Assembly (NCBI GenBank): GCA_958296165.1
Contig: OY282447.1
Location: 3,162,001 to 3,226,000 of the forward strand
Source: an uncultured Pseudomonadales bacterium
GTDB lineage: Bacteria > Pseudomonadota > Gammaproteobacteria > Pseudomonadales > Azotimanducaceae
Length of the DNA: 64,000 bases
Reading direction: 5' to 3'
Shown: piece by piece, positions 45,868 through 53,666 of the stretch
Layout of the letters: each line of letters starts with the position of its first letter
How positions within the stretch are numbered: the first letter of the stretch is position 1
Translations under genes and position numbers: made by a program
The notes under the pieces: generated by a model
Told to the model about the DNA's origin: nothing
The model's input: only the letters and a program-made list of their open reading frames with translations
Database searches by the model: none

Positions 45868-46794
45868 CTATGCGTCGTCGCTTGCCTCGGGCGGCCGAGC
45901 AATCTCCAGCGGCGGCGGCGCGTCCGGGCGATCGACCAACCCGAACGTCACCATGTTCAGCCAAGACCGCTGCCGGTTTTCCACCACGTTGCGCAACACC
46001 AGTTTGCCTTCCTCGTCGAAGCCTCGATAGGCCGGAAAGTTCACTGCCAACACCTCGAGGGCATCGTCGGCGGCCTCCTGGAGGCCCAGCTTCCAGTTCG
46101 CTTCCACCAGCACTGCCAAGGCGTCCGGCACCGCCGGCGTCTGCGAATAGTTCTCCACCACATGGCGGGCGCGGTTGGCGGCGGCGATGTAGGCGCCGCG
46201 GCCTAGGTAGTAGGTGGCGATGTGTACTTCCGCGCCGGCCAGCACGTTGCGCAGGTAGATCATGCGCTGCTGCGCGTCCTTGGCGTATTCGGAAGCGGGA
46301 AAGCGCGCGATCAGTTCGCTGAAGTGGGCGAATCCTCGCCGGATGTTGGAGACGTCGCGCTCGGCAAGGTTGGTCTTCATGAAGCGGCCAGCGGCGCCAC
46401 GGTCGCGGGCCAGGGCGGTCAGGCCCTGCATGTAGTAGGCGTAATCCACGTTGGGATGCTGCGGATGCAGACGGATGAATCGGTCCGCAGCGGCTTGCGC
46501 GGCGTCCAAGTCGCGCGCCATGTACTGAGCGTAGATCAGTTCCAGCTGCGCCTGCTCGGCGTAGCGGCCGAATGGAAAGCGCGCTTCCAAGCGCTCAAGG
46601 CGCGTGATGCTCTGCGTGAAGTTGCCCGTTCGCAGGCCGGTCTGGGCGAGCCGATAGAGGGTCTGCTCGTTGGTCTCGACGTCCAGATCCTCCTCGTCGT
46701 CATCGCCGAAGAACGGCATCCAAGAACAGCCAGCGCAGGCGACGACGAGCGCAACGACGAGCGAGCGAAACCAAAATGACACGTTCGATCCCAT
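45868..46794 (-). CDS. bamD: Outer membrane protein assembly factor BamD
   Basis: 308 residues from the ATG at 46794. A lipoprotein signal (FWFRSLVVALVVACAGCSW) with a lipobox cysteine at the C of VVAC or CAGC precedes TPR-like helices (ETNEQTLYRLAQTGLRTGNF, FPFGRYAEQAQLELIYAQY, HPNVDYAYYMQGL) as in BamD/YfiO. It is the essential Bam-complex lipoprotein that helps insert beta-barrels such as the adhesin in this window. It diverges from rluD across 37 bases, the classic gammaproteobacterial arrangement. Confidence 0.95.
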   Translation of the reverse strand: MGSNVSFWFRSLVVALVVACAGCSWMPFFGDDDEEDLDVETNEQTLYRLAQTGLRTGNFTQSITRLERLEARFPFGRYAEQAQLELIYAQYMARDLDAAQAAADRFIRLHPQHPNVDYAYYMQGLTALARDRGAAGRFMKTNLAERDVSNIRRGFAHFSELIARFPASEYAKDAQQRMIYLRNVLAGAEVHIATYYLGRGAYIAAANRARHVVENYSQTPAVPDALAVLVEANWKLGLQEAADDALEVLAVNFPAYRGFDEEGKLVLRNVVENRQRSWLNMVTFGLVDRPDAPPPLEIARPPEASDDA

Positions 46795-46831
46795 GAAGCA
46801 GGTACTCAGCGGGTGCGCGTATGCTAGGGGA

Positions 46832-47830
46832 ATGACGGCGGACGGCACAAGTCGGCGGGAACTCGCGAGTGAGGAGGCCGTAGCGTTTGACGCGGCGCTG
46901 CCAGCGGAGTTCCACGGCTGGCGCCTGGATCAAGCGCTGGCGCAGTTGTTGGCGACGTGCGCCGATGCGCCAACGGTGTCGCGCTCGGAACTGAAGCGCT
47001 GGATACTCACCGGCGCCGTGCGCGTGGACGGCCGACTTGCGCAGCCGAAGACGAAGGTGGTGGGCGGCAGCTGCGTTCACATCCATGCACAGCGCCGGCG
47101 GCAGGTCGATTGGCAGGCTGCGGAGCAGCTTGATTTCCCGGTCGTCTACGCGGACGAGAGCGTGATCGTGGTGGACAAGCCGCCCGGCTTGGTGGTGCAT
47201 CCCGGCGCCGGCAACCCCAACGGCACGCTGGTGAACGGTTTGTTGGCGCGTTGGCCCGCACTCGCTCGCGTGCCGAACGCTGGGCTCGTGCATCGCCTGG
47301 ACAAGGACACCACTGGCCTTATGGTCGCAGCCGCCAATGTGGAAAGCCAACTGGCACTCGTACAAGACATGGCGGAGCGCCGCATCGAGCGCCGCTATCT
47401 TGCCGTCGCCGAAGGCCGCTTGATCGCCGGCCAGCGCGTAGACATGCCCATCGGTCGTGATCCCCGCAACCGCCTGCGCCAAGCCGTGCGCGAGGACGGC
47501 AGACCGGCAGTGACGCACGTGGCCATCCGCGCGCGCTACGCCGCCCATACGTTGGTGGAGGTGCGTCTCGAGACCGGGCGCACCCATCAGGCGCGCGTTC
47601 ATCTCGCCGCAATCGGCCATCCGCTGGTGGGCGACAGACGCTACGGCGCACGCGGCATCGTGCCGCCCGCTGCATCAGCCGAGCAAGTCGGCATCGTGCG
47701 CGATTTCAACCGCCAAGCGTTGCACGCCTACCGGCTGGCGTTCGCGCACCCCAAGAGCCGCCAACCGATGGCGTTCGAGTCGCCCTTGCCGGCCGATCTG
47801 CGCCGTCTGTTGGCAGCCTTGCGCGTTTGA
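46832..47830 (+). CDS. rluD: 23S rRNA pseudouridine synthase RluD
   Basis: 332 residues from the ATG at 46832 with AGGGG upstream. An S4 RNA-binding domain at about 25-90 (SRSELKRWILTGAVRVDGRL) is followed by the RluA-type catalytic domain. The catalytic Asp is in HRLDKDTTGLMV, and LETGRTHQARVHLA is also conserved. It makes pseudouridines 1911, 1915 and 1917 of helix 69. The 37-bp divergent gap with bamD must hold both promoters or they overlap the genes. Confidence 0.95.
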   Translation: MTADGTSRRELASEEAVAFDAALPAEFHGWRLDQALAQLLATCADAPTVSRSELKRWILTGAVRVDGRLAQPKTKVVGGSCVHIHAQRRRQVDWQAAEQLDFPVVYADESVIVVDKPPGLVVHPGAGNPNGTLVNGLLARWPALARVPNAGLVHRLDKDTTGLMVAAANVESQLALVQDMAERRIERRYLAVAEGRLIAGQRVDMPIGRDPRNRLRQAVREDGRPAVTHVAIRARYAAHTLVEVRLETGRTHQARVHLAAIGHPLVGDRRYGARGIVPPAASAEQVGIVRDFNRQALHAYRLAFAHPKSRQPMAFESPLPADLRRLLAALRV

Positions 47831-47943
47831 GGCGAAATCGGCCCGCAGCGTCTAGCGATCGCCGCACAGCGATACGGCTTTGACATTGCAGGCCGGCAAG
47901 CTACTCTCGTTGCTACGTTGCCCGTTGCCACAAGGCGGTACAT

Positions 47944-48558
47944 GTGAGTGAACCGATCAACATAACCGTTTTCCGCTGGGCCGGTGCATGGGGGCCGTTC
48001 AAAGTGAACATCCCTTGTGGCGAGTGTTCGCTGACCCGGGACATCATCCAAGACTGCATGGCGACGGATCTGGCCGGCATCGATGTGGAGCTCGACCTGC
48101 GCGACTGGCTTAGCGAGTGGTGGAAGCCGCTGCCGAAAGGCGGCTGGCATGCGCCGATCGTGCTGGTGAACGGCAAGATCGTCTCGCAGGGAGCGGCGCT
48201 GAACCGCGGCGTGCTCACGCAAGCCGTCATCGAGGCGGCGGCGCAGCGGGCGCCGTTGGCTGGCAATCACATCTTCGGCAAGGCCACTTGTCCGCATTGC
48301 ATCCGCGCCAAGGGCTACTTGCAGGCGGCAGGGGTGGAGAATCGCTACTACGATGTGGTGAAGGACACCCGCGCTCTGTACGAAATGCTTGCCCGCGTGA
48401 AGCCGATCATCGGCCCGAAGACGCCCGTGACCGTGCCGCAGATCTGGATCGAAGGCGACTACGTGGGCGGCGCCGATGCGCTCAAGGAGATTCTGCGGCT
48501 CGATTCGATAGAGCCGAATCCGGAGCGCGGCCAGTGCTCGCTGTCGCCGACTCGGTAG
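47944..48558 (+). CDS. Glutaredoxin-domain protein with extra N-terminal thioredoxin-like half
   Basis: 204 residues, GTG start. The C-terminal half (about 108-185) is a glutaredoxin fold: FGKATCPHCIRAKGYL has the CPHC active site, TVPQIWI holds the cis-proline, and EGDYVGGADAL is the glutathione-binding GG. The N-terminal half (FRWAGAWGPFKVNIPCGEC) looks like a second thioredoxin-like fold with a CGEC pair. An oxidoreductase in thiol homeostasis is likely, with the partner unknown. It lies between rluD and the CinA fusion gene on the same strand. Confidence 0.75.
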   Translation: MSEPINITVFRWAGAWGPFKVNIPCGECSLTRDIIQDCMATDLAGIDVELDLRDWLSEWWKPLPKGGWHAPIVLVNGKIVSQGAALNRGVLTQAVIEAAAQRAPLAGNHIFGKATCPHCIRAKGYLQAAGVENRYYDVVKDTRALYEMLARVKPIIGPKTPVTVPQIWIEGDYVGGADALKEILRLDSIEPNPERGQCSLSPTR

Positions 48559-48589
48559 CACTCGACCTGGCTGCCCTCGCTTGCGGCGG

Positions 48590-49732
48590 ATGAACGACGC
48601 CGCAATGGCACCGGCGCTCGTCGCGGCGATTCACGCAACGCCGCGCCGGGGCGTGCTGGCGGTCACCGGCGGTGGTTCGGCCTTGCTCTCGGAGTTGCTC
48701 ACCGTGCCCGGCGCTTCGCGTACGGTTCTGGAGGCGCATGTGCCCTATGCGGAGCAGGCCCTGCGGGAGTTCCTCGGCGGCGAGCCGGAGCAGGCTTGCA
48801 GCGCGCCGACCGCACGGGCGCTGGCCATGCGCTGCCTGATGCGGGCGCGTGTACTCGGCGGCGACTTCGGTTTCGCGATCACGGCTTCGCTCGCCACCCA
48901 TCGCCCGAAGCGTGGCGCTCACCGCGCCCATGTGGCCTTTCACGATGCCGATGCGCTGCGCACATGGGAGTTCGGCCTACACGATGGCCAGCGGCACGCA
49001 CGCATCGAACACGCAAGCGCGGCACCGATCGGCGACCGTTGTGCGCCGCACGGGAGCGGCGAGCGCGCGCGGGAAGAACGCCTGCTGACCGACTTCGCCT
49101 TGCAGGCGCTTGCTTTCTCCGTCGGCGCGGCGGACGAGCCCTGCGTGGTCGGCGAGCTAGCCGTCGCCAGGCCCTTCGCGCCGGTAGTGCTTGGCGAGCG
49201 CACCCACCATGCCGCGCGCAGGTTCGAGGCCGTGCTGCCGGGCGCTTTCAATCCGCTCCACGACGGCCACCGAGCCATGCGCGACGACGCCGCAAGGCGG
49301 CTAGGCACGGCGGTGGGCTTCGAGCTGTGCGTGGCGAACGTGGACAAACCGCCGCTCGACTACCTCGAGCTGAATCGCCGCCGGCGCCAGTTCCGCGACG
49401 AGGAAGTGGTGGTCACTTCCACCCCTACCTTCGTCGCCAAGGCCAAGGCGCTCGGGAGCGTGGTGTTCGTGGTGGGCGTCGATACGCTTGCCCGCGTAGC
49501 CGAGCCGCGCTACTACGGCGGCGTTCGAGCCCGCGATCAAGCCGTTGCCGATCTGCGCGCCCTCGGCTGCTCGTTTCTGGTGTATGGCCGCGTCGACATG
49601 CACGGCGCGTTCCGGACGCTGGCCGACCTCGCGCTGCCGCCAGCGCTTGCCGAGCTGTGTACCGGCGTGCCGGAATCGGAGTTCCGCAGCGATCTTTCGT
49701 CCACGGCGATCCGACACGGCGGAGCGCCTTAG
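48590..49732 (+). CDS. CinA-like domain fused to a nucleotidyltransferase domain
   Basis: 380 residues from the ATG at 48590. The N-terminal half (about 10-165) carries AVTGGGSALLSELLTVPGAS and EHVPYAEQALREFLG-like features of the CinA C-terminal (nicotinamide-nucleotide amidase) fold. The C-terminal half (about 205-375) has LPGAFNPLHDGHRAM with the HxGH motif and ends SDLSSTAIRHG, the ISSTxIR motif of NadD/phosphopantetheine-type adenylyltransferases. The combination suggests NMN deamidation followed by adenylylation, that is NAD salvage on one chain. The reaction is inferred from the folds. Confidence 0.75.
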   Translation: MNDAAMAPALVAAIHATPRRGVLAVTGGGSALLSELLTVPGASRTVLEAHVPYAEQALREFLGGEPEQACSAPTARALAMRCLMRARVLGGDFGFAITASLATHRPKRGAHRAHVAFHDADALRTWEFGLHDGQRHARIEHASAAPIGDRCAPHGSGERAREERLLTDFALQALAFSVGAADEPCVVGELAVARPFAPVVLGERTHHAARRFEAVLPGAFNPLHDGHRAMRDDAARRLGTAVGFELCVANVDKPPLDYLELNRRRRQFRDEEVVVTSTPTFVAKAKALGSVVFVVGVDTLARVAEPRYYGGVRARDQAVADLRALGCSFLVYGRVDMHGAFRTLADLALPPALAELCTGVPESEFRSDLSSTAIRHGGAP

Positions 49733-49734
49733 CC

Positions 49735-51033
49735 GTGCAGAAGGCCGCTCCATTCGCACCCGCCGAGCGCATTGAAGCGATCGATGTGGTACGCGGCTTC
49801 GCGCTGCTCGGCATCCTGCTGATGAACATCCTGGCATTCGGCCTGCCGTTTCGAGCCTACTCGGATCCCACCACGGACGGCGCCACCGAAGGCATCGACT
49901 TCGCCGTGTTCCTAACGGTGGATTTCTTCTCCGAAGGCGTCATGCGGGCGTTGTTTTCGATGCTGTTCGGCGCGGGCGTGGCGATCTTGGCGTCTGGGCC
50001 GCGCGCCAAGCCCGTCGGCACCTATTACAGGCGGCAATTCCTGCTGCTGGCGTTCGGCTTGTTCGACGCATTCGTGCTGTTGTGGACCGGCGACATCCTC
50101 GTGCTCTACGCGCTGGCGGGCATCGTGCTCTATCCGCTGCGCAACTGGCAGCCGAAGGCGCTGTTCGCCACCGCTGGCCTCGCGTTCGCCTATCTGGGGA
50201 CGTTCTACATCGTCACTTTCTACGCCCTGACGGTCTTGCCGGAACAGGCCGAGGCCGTCCAGGCGCGGATTGCCGCCGGCGAGGCCGTATCCGCGGCCGA
50301 CCGCACGCTGCTGGCGGAATGGGCCGACCTCAAGGCCAACTTCTATCCGCCCCAGGAGGCGCTGGATCGAGAAGCAACCAAGTTTCAGGGTTCCTACCCG
50401 CAATCGTTCGCGGCCAACGCGGCGGAGTTGGGGGGCATGTACGCATTCGTCTATCCGCTGTTCATGTTCTGGGATGCCTTCGCGTGCATGGTGCTCGGCA
50501 TGGCGCTCTACAAGACCGGCGTTTTGCGCGGCGAGCGCAGCACGCGGTTCTACGTTTGGCTGGCGGCGTGCGGTTTCGCGGTCGGCGGCGCGGTAAACGG
50601 CTTCGAGCTGTGGATGGTGGTGCGCAGCGGCTTCGCCTCGGTGTGGGTGTCGGGCGCATCCACGGTCACCAACGACTTGGGCCGCGTGGCGATGGCGCTC
50701 GGCTTCATGGCCGTGGTGATGATCGTGTGCCAGCGCGGCTGGTGGTCGCGGGCGCGGGCCGGGTTGGCCGCAGTGGGCCGCATGGCGCTGACCAACTACA
50801 TCCTGCAAAGCGTTCTCGGCTTGTTCATCTTCCACAGTTTCGGCTTGGGCCTGTGGAATGAACTGCCGCGCCACCAACTCTATGTTGTCGTGCTCGCAGA
50901 GTGGGCGCTGAACATCGCCTTCAGCGTTTGGTGGCTACGCCGCTATCGTTTCGGGCCGCTCGAGTGGCTATGGCGATCGTTGACGTACGGGCGCTTGCAG
51001 CAGTCGAAGGCTGCCGCTGGTGCGCGCGGCTAG
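49735..51033 (+). CDS. DUF418 membrane protein
   Basis: 432 residues, starting at GTG 49735 just after the CinA-fusion stop. ERIEAIDVVRGFALLGILLMNI at the N-terminus is the conserved opening of DUF418 proteins. About ten hydrophobic segments follow, and the C-terminal GRMALTNYILQSVLGLFIFH with SVWWLRRYRFGPLEWLWRSLTYG is the DUF418 domain proper. Inner-membrane protein related to acyltransferase-3/HGSNAT-like families, function unknown. The 2-bp gap suggests co-expression with the upstream gene. Confidence 0.85.
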   Translation: MQKAAPFAPAERIEAIDVVRGFALLGILLMNILAFGLPFRAYSDPTTDGATEGIDFAVFLTVDFFSEGVMRALFSMLFGAGVAILASGPRAKPVGTYYRRQFLLLAFGLFDAFVLLWTGDILVLYALAGIVLYPLRNWQPKALFATAGLAFAYLGTFYIVTFYALTVLPEQAEAVQARIAAGEAVSAADRTLLAEWADLKANFYPPQEALDREATKFQGSYPQSFAANAAELGGMYAFVYPLFMFWDAFACMVLGMALYKTGVLRGERSTRFYVWLAACGFAVGGAVNGFELWMVVRSGFASVWVSGASTVTNDLGRVAMALGFMAVVMIVCQRGWWSRARAGLAAVGRMALTNYILQSVLGLFIFHSFGLGLWNELPRHQLYVVVLAEWALNIAFSVWWLRRYRFGPLEWLWRSLTYGRLQQSKAAAGARG

Positions 51034-51464
51034 CCGACCGTCGTTGCGTGGCGCGCGAACTGGCGCTGCCAGGCCGCGGCTTTGAGATCGACGCGACCGA
51101 ACTTGGCCAGGCGGTGGCCAACCAAATCCACCACCGCTTGGGCTTGTTCGAGGGGGATGTAGCCGATCAACGGCTCGTAGCGGCCCTGCGCCAGTTCCAT
51201 CTCGATGAACAGCGCCTCTGTGAGCACGGGGCGGAATTGGCCCATGCGAAGAAGCACGGGGCCGCAGATGTCGCCGCTGACCACGGCTTGCGTGGCCGTT
51301 CCCACCGAGACGGTGTCTAAGTGCTTCAACCCCCCTAGCCGATCGCGCCAGGCGGCAGGCAGGGTCAGATAGGCGGCGCCGGTATCCACCAGCGCATCGC
51401 TCTGAATGCGAAACGACGGATCCAGGCCGTTCTCGATGCTTGCCGCGACGATGATTCCGCCCAT
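51030..51464 (-). CDS. Retropepsin-like aspartyl protease
   Basis: 144 residues from the ATG at 51464. A longer frame to 51668 has no better start. DALVDTGAAYLTLP is the D-T/S-G catalytic motif of single-domain, retroviral-type aspartic proteases, followed by a flap-like segment and ILG-like LIGYIPLEQAQAVVD. Such proteins dimerise to form one active site. No signal peptide is visible, so it is probably cytoplasmic. Convergent with DUF418, the stop codons overlapping by 4 bases. Confidence 0.7.
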   Translation of the reverse strand: MGGIIVAASIENGLDPSFRIQSDALVDTGAAYLTLPAAWRDRLGGLKHLDTVSVGTATQAVVSGDICGPVLLRMGQFRPVLTEALFIEMELAQGRYEPLIGYIPLEQAQAVVDLVGHRLAKFGRVDLKAAAWQRQFARHATTVG

Positions 51465-51555
51465 CGGGGCACCATAGCACGGCGGGCTACGGCGGGCCGC
51501 ACTCCTGCATCTTCGGGCTGCTAGACTCAACGCACTACCCAAGCCGGAGCAGCAC

Positions 51556-52098
51556 ATGAGAAATCGATTTGCCCTACCAGTGCTGGCCCTCGTCGCCGCC
51601 TGCGCGACAGGCCACGCCAGCGAGCTGCAAGTGGGTGACAAGGCGCCCCACTTCAACTTGGAATCCACCGCTGGAGGCCGTTACGCGCTCGGCAACCGCG
51701 CCGTGGTGCTCGCTTGGTTCCCGAAGGCTTTCACCAAGGGCTGCACGATCGAGTGCAAGTCCCTGGCCGAGAACGGCCACTTGATCCGCGAGTTCGATGT
51801 GGACTATTTCATGGTGAGCACGGACCGCGTGGAAGACAACGCCGAGTTCGGCGCGCAGAACAACGCGGACTTCCCCATGCTGGCCGACCCCGGCAAGGAT
51901 GTCGCGGAAGCCTACGGCGTGCTGCACGAGGCGGGCTTCGCCATGCGCCACACCTTCTACATCGGCGCCGACGGCACCATTCTCGCCATCGACCGCGCCG
52001 TCAAGCCCGCCACTGCCGCAGAGGACATAGCCGCCACGCTCGCCGAACTGAACGTGGCGCGCCGCCCAGCCGCCGCCGGCGCGGAGCAAGCGCAGTGA
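51556..52098 (+). CDS. Exported peroxiredoxin (AhpC/TSA family)
   Basis: 180 residues with a signal peptide (RFALPVLALVAACATGHAS). The cysteine in VAACATG could alternatively be a lipobox. LQVGDKAPHFNLEST opens the thioredoxin-like fold. FPKAFTKGCTIECKSL carries the peroxidatic Cys in a TxxC context, with a second Cys four residues on as in Bcp/PrxQ. It reduces peroxides in the periplasm. The stop overlaps the start of the sulfatase gene (GTGA), an unusual coupling. Confidence 0.85.
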   Translation: MRNRFALPVLALVAACATGHASELQVGDKAPHFNLESTAGGRYALGNRAVVLAWFPKAFTKGCTIECKSLAENGHLIREFDVDYFMVSTDRVEDNAEFGAQNNADFPMLADPGKDVAEAYGVLHEAGFAMRHTFYIGADGTILAIDRAVKPATAAEDIAATLAELNVARRPAAAGAEQAQ

Positions 52099-53549
52099 AG
52101 GCGATCATGGTGATGTACGACTCGCTGAATCGGCACATGCTGCCGAACTACGGCTGCGACTGGACGCTGGCGCCGAACTTTCGCCGCTTGGGCGAACGCG
52201 CCGTGACGTTCGACAACCACTACGTGGGTTCCATGCCCTGCATGCCGGCGCGCCGCGAACTGCACACCGGCCGCCACAACTTCCTGCACCGTTCGTGGGG
52301 GCCGTTCGAGCCGTTCGACGATTCCACCTTCACGATCTTGAAGGAAAACGGCATCTACACGCACTTGGTTTCAGACCACTACCACTATTGGGAGGATGGC
52401 GGCGCCACCTACCACCACCGCTACTCGAGCTGGGTGAACGTGCGCGGGCAGGAAGGCGACGCCTGGAAGGGCGAAGTGGCCGATCCGGAAGTCCCCGCAC
52501 ACCACGGCCGCATCAACCGCCAGGACTGGATCAACCGCAAGTACATGCGCGAGGAGGAACGGACGCCGCAAGCGCAGACGTTCGCCGCCGGCCTGGAGTT
52601 TCTAGAGACCAATCGCGAGCAGGACAACTGGTACCTGCAAATCGAAACCTTCGATCCGCACGAGCCCTTCTTCACCTTGAAGCAGTGGAAGGATCGCTAC
52701 AACTACGATTGGGACGGCCCGCATTTCGACTGGCCGAAATACGAGCGCGTGACCGAAGATCCAGACGCGGTGGAATACCTGCGCTACCAGTACGCGGCGC
52801 TGCTGACGCAATGCGACCACTATCTGGGCAAGGTGATCGACTGCATGGACGCCCACGCCATGTGGCAAGACACGATGCTGCTGGTGGTCACCGACCACGG
52901 CTTCCTGCTCGGCGAGCACGATTGGTGGGGCAAGGCGCGGATGCCTTGGTACAACGAAACCGCCCACATTCCTTTCTTTGTTTGGGACCCGCGCAGCAGC
53001 ACGGCCAACACGCGCCGCCGCAGCCTCACCACCACCATCGACGTCGGCCCGACGATCCTGGATTATTTCGGCCTCGTGCCGCCGCCAAACATGGACGGCT
53101 TTGCGTTGCGCGACACGGTGGCAAGCGATGCCAAAGTGCGCGACGCAACGATCTACGGCATGTTCGGCGCCCATGTGAACATCACCGACGGGCGCCATGT
53201 CTACATGCGCGGGCCGGTCGGCGACAACGCGCCGCTCAACCACTACACGCTGATGCCAACGCACATGCGCAGCCCGTTTTCGACACGGGAATTGGCCAAC
53301 ATGCAATGGCACGAGCCGCTGCCGTTCACCAAAGGCTGCCCCGTGATGCGCATTCCCTCGCCCGGCATGGGCCGCTTCGCCGAGACGTTCCGAACGCAGC
53401 TGTTCGACCTCGCCGCCGACCCCGGGCAGACCAACCCTATCGAGGACGCCGCGGTGGAAGCGCGCATGGTCGCGCACCTTGAAGACGCGCTCTTCCGCAA
53501 TCTGGCGCCACGGGAGCAGTACCAGCGGCTGGGTTTGGCCGCGCCGTAA
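52095..53549 (+). CDS. Type I sulfatase / arylsulfatase-like
   Basis: 484 residues from GTG 52095, overlapping the peroxiredoxin stop. The active-site motif PCMPARRELHTGR fits C-x-P-x-R, in which the Cys becomes formylglycine. Metal ligands are suggested by MYDSLN near the N-terminus and TDHGFLLGEHDWWGK later. No signal peptide of its own is seen, so a cytoplasmic location or export with the peroxiredoxin cannot be decided. The substrate is unknown. No formylglycine-generating enzyme gene is in the window. Confidence 0.85.
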   Translation: MKAIMVMYDSLNRHMLPNYGCDWTLAPNFRRLGERAVTFDNHYVGSMPCMPARRELHTGRHNFLHRSWGPFEPFDDSTFTILKENGIYTHLVSDHYHYWEDGGATYHHRYSSWVNVRGQEGDAWKGEVADPEVPAHHGRINRQDWINRKYMREEERTPQAQTFAAGLEFLETNREQDNWYLQIETFDPHEPFFTLKQWKDRYNYDWDGPHFDWPKYERVTEDPDAVEYLRYQYAALLTQCDHYLGKVIDCMDAHAMWQDTMLLVVTDHGFLLGEHDWWGKARMPWYNETAHIPFFVWDPRSSTANTRRRSLTTTIDVGPTILDYFGLVPPPNMDGFALRDTVASDAKVRDATIYGMFGAHVNITDGRHVYMRGPVGDNAPLNHYTLMPTHMRSPFSTRELANMQWHEPLPFTKGCPVMRIPSPGMGRFAETFRTQLFDLAADPGQTNPIEDAAVEARMVAHLEDALFRNLAPREQYQRLGLAAP

Positions 53550-53666
53550 GCGCCGCAGACGGCGCGTGCCCATCCTGCCAGCAGCCGCCCGCGGCCACGT
53601 AGTGGAACTGGCGTTGCGGGAACGTTGTGCGCACGGGTCTCCGCGCGGTAGCGCCGCAGGGACGCC

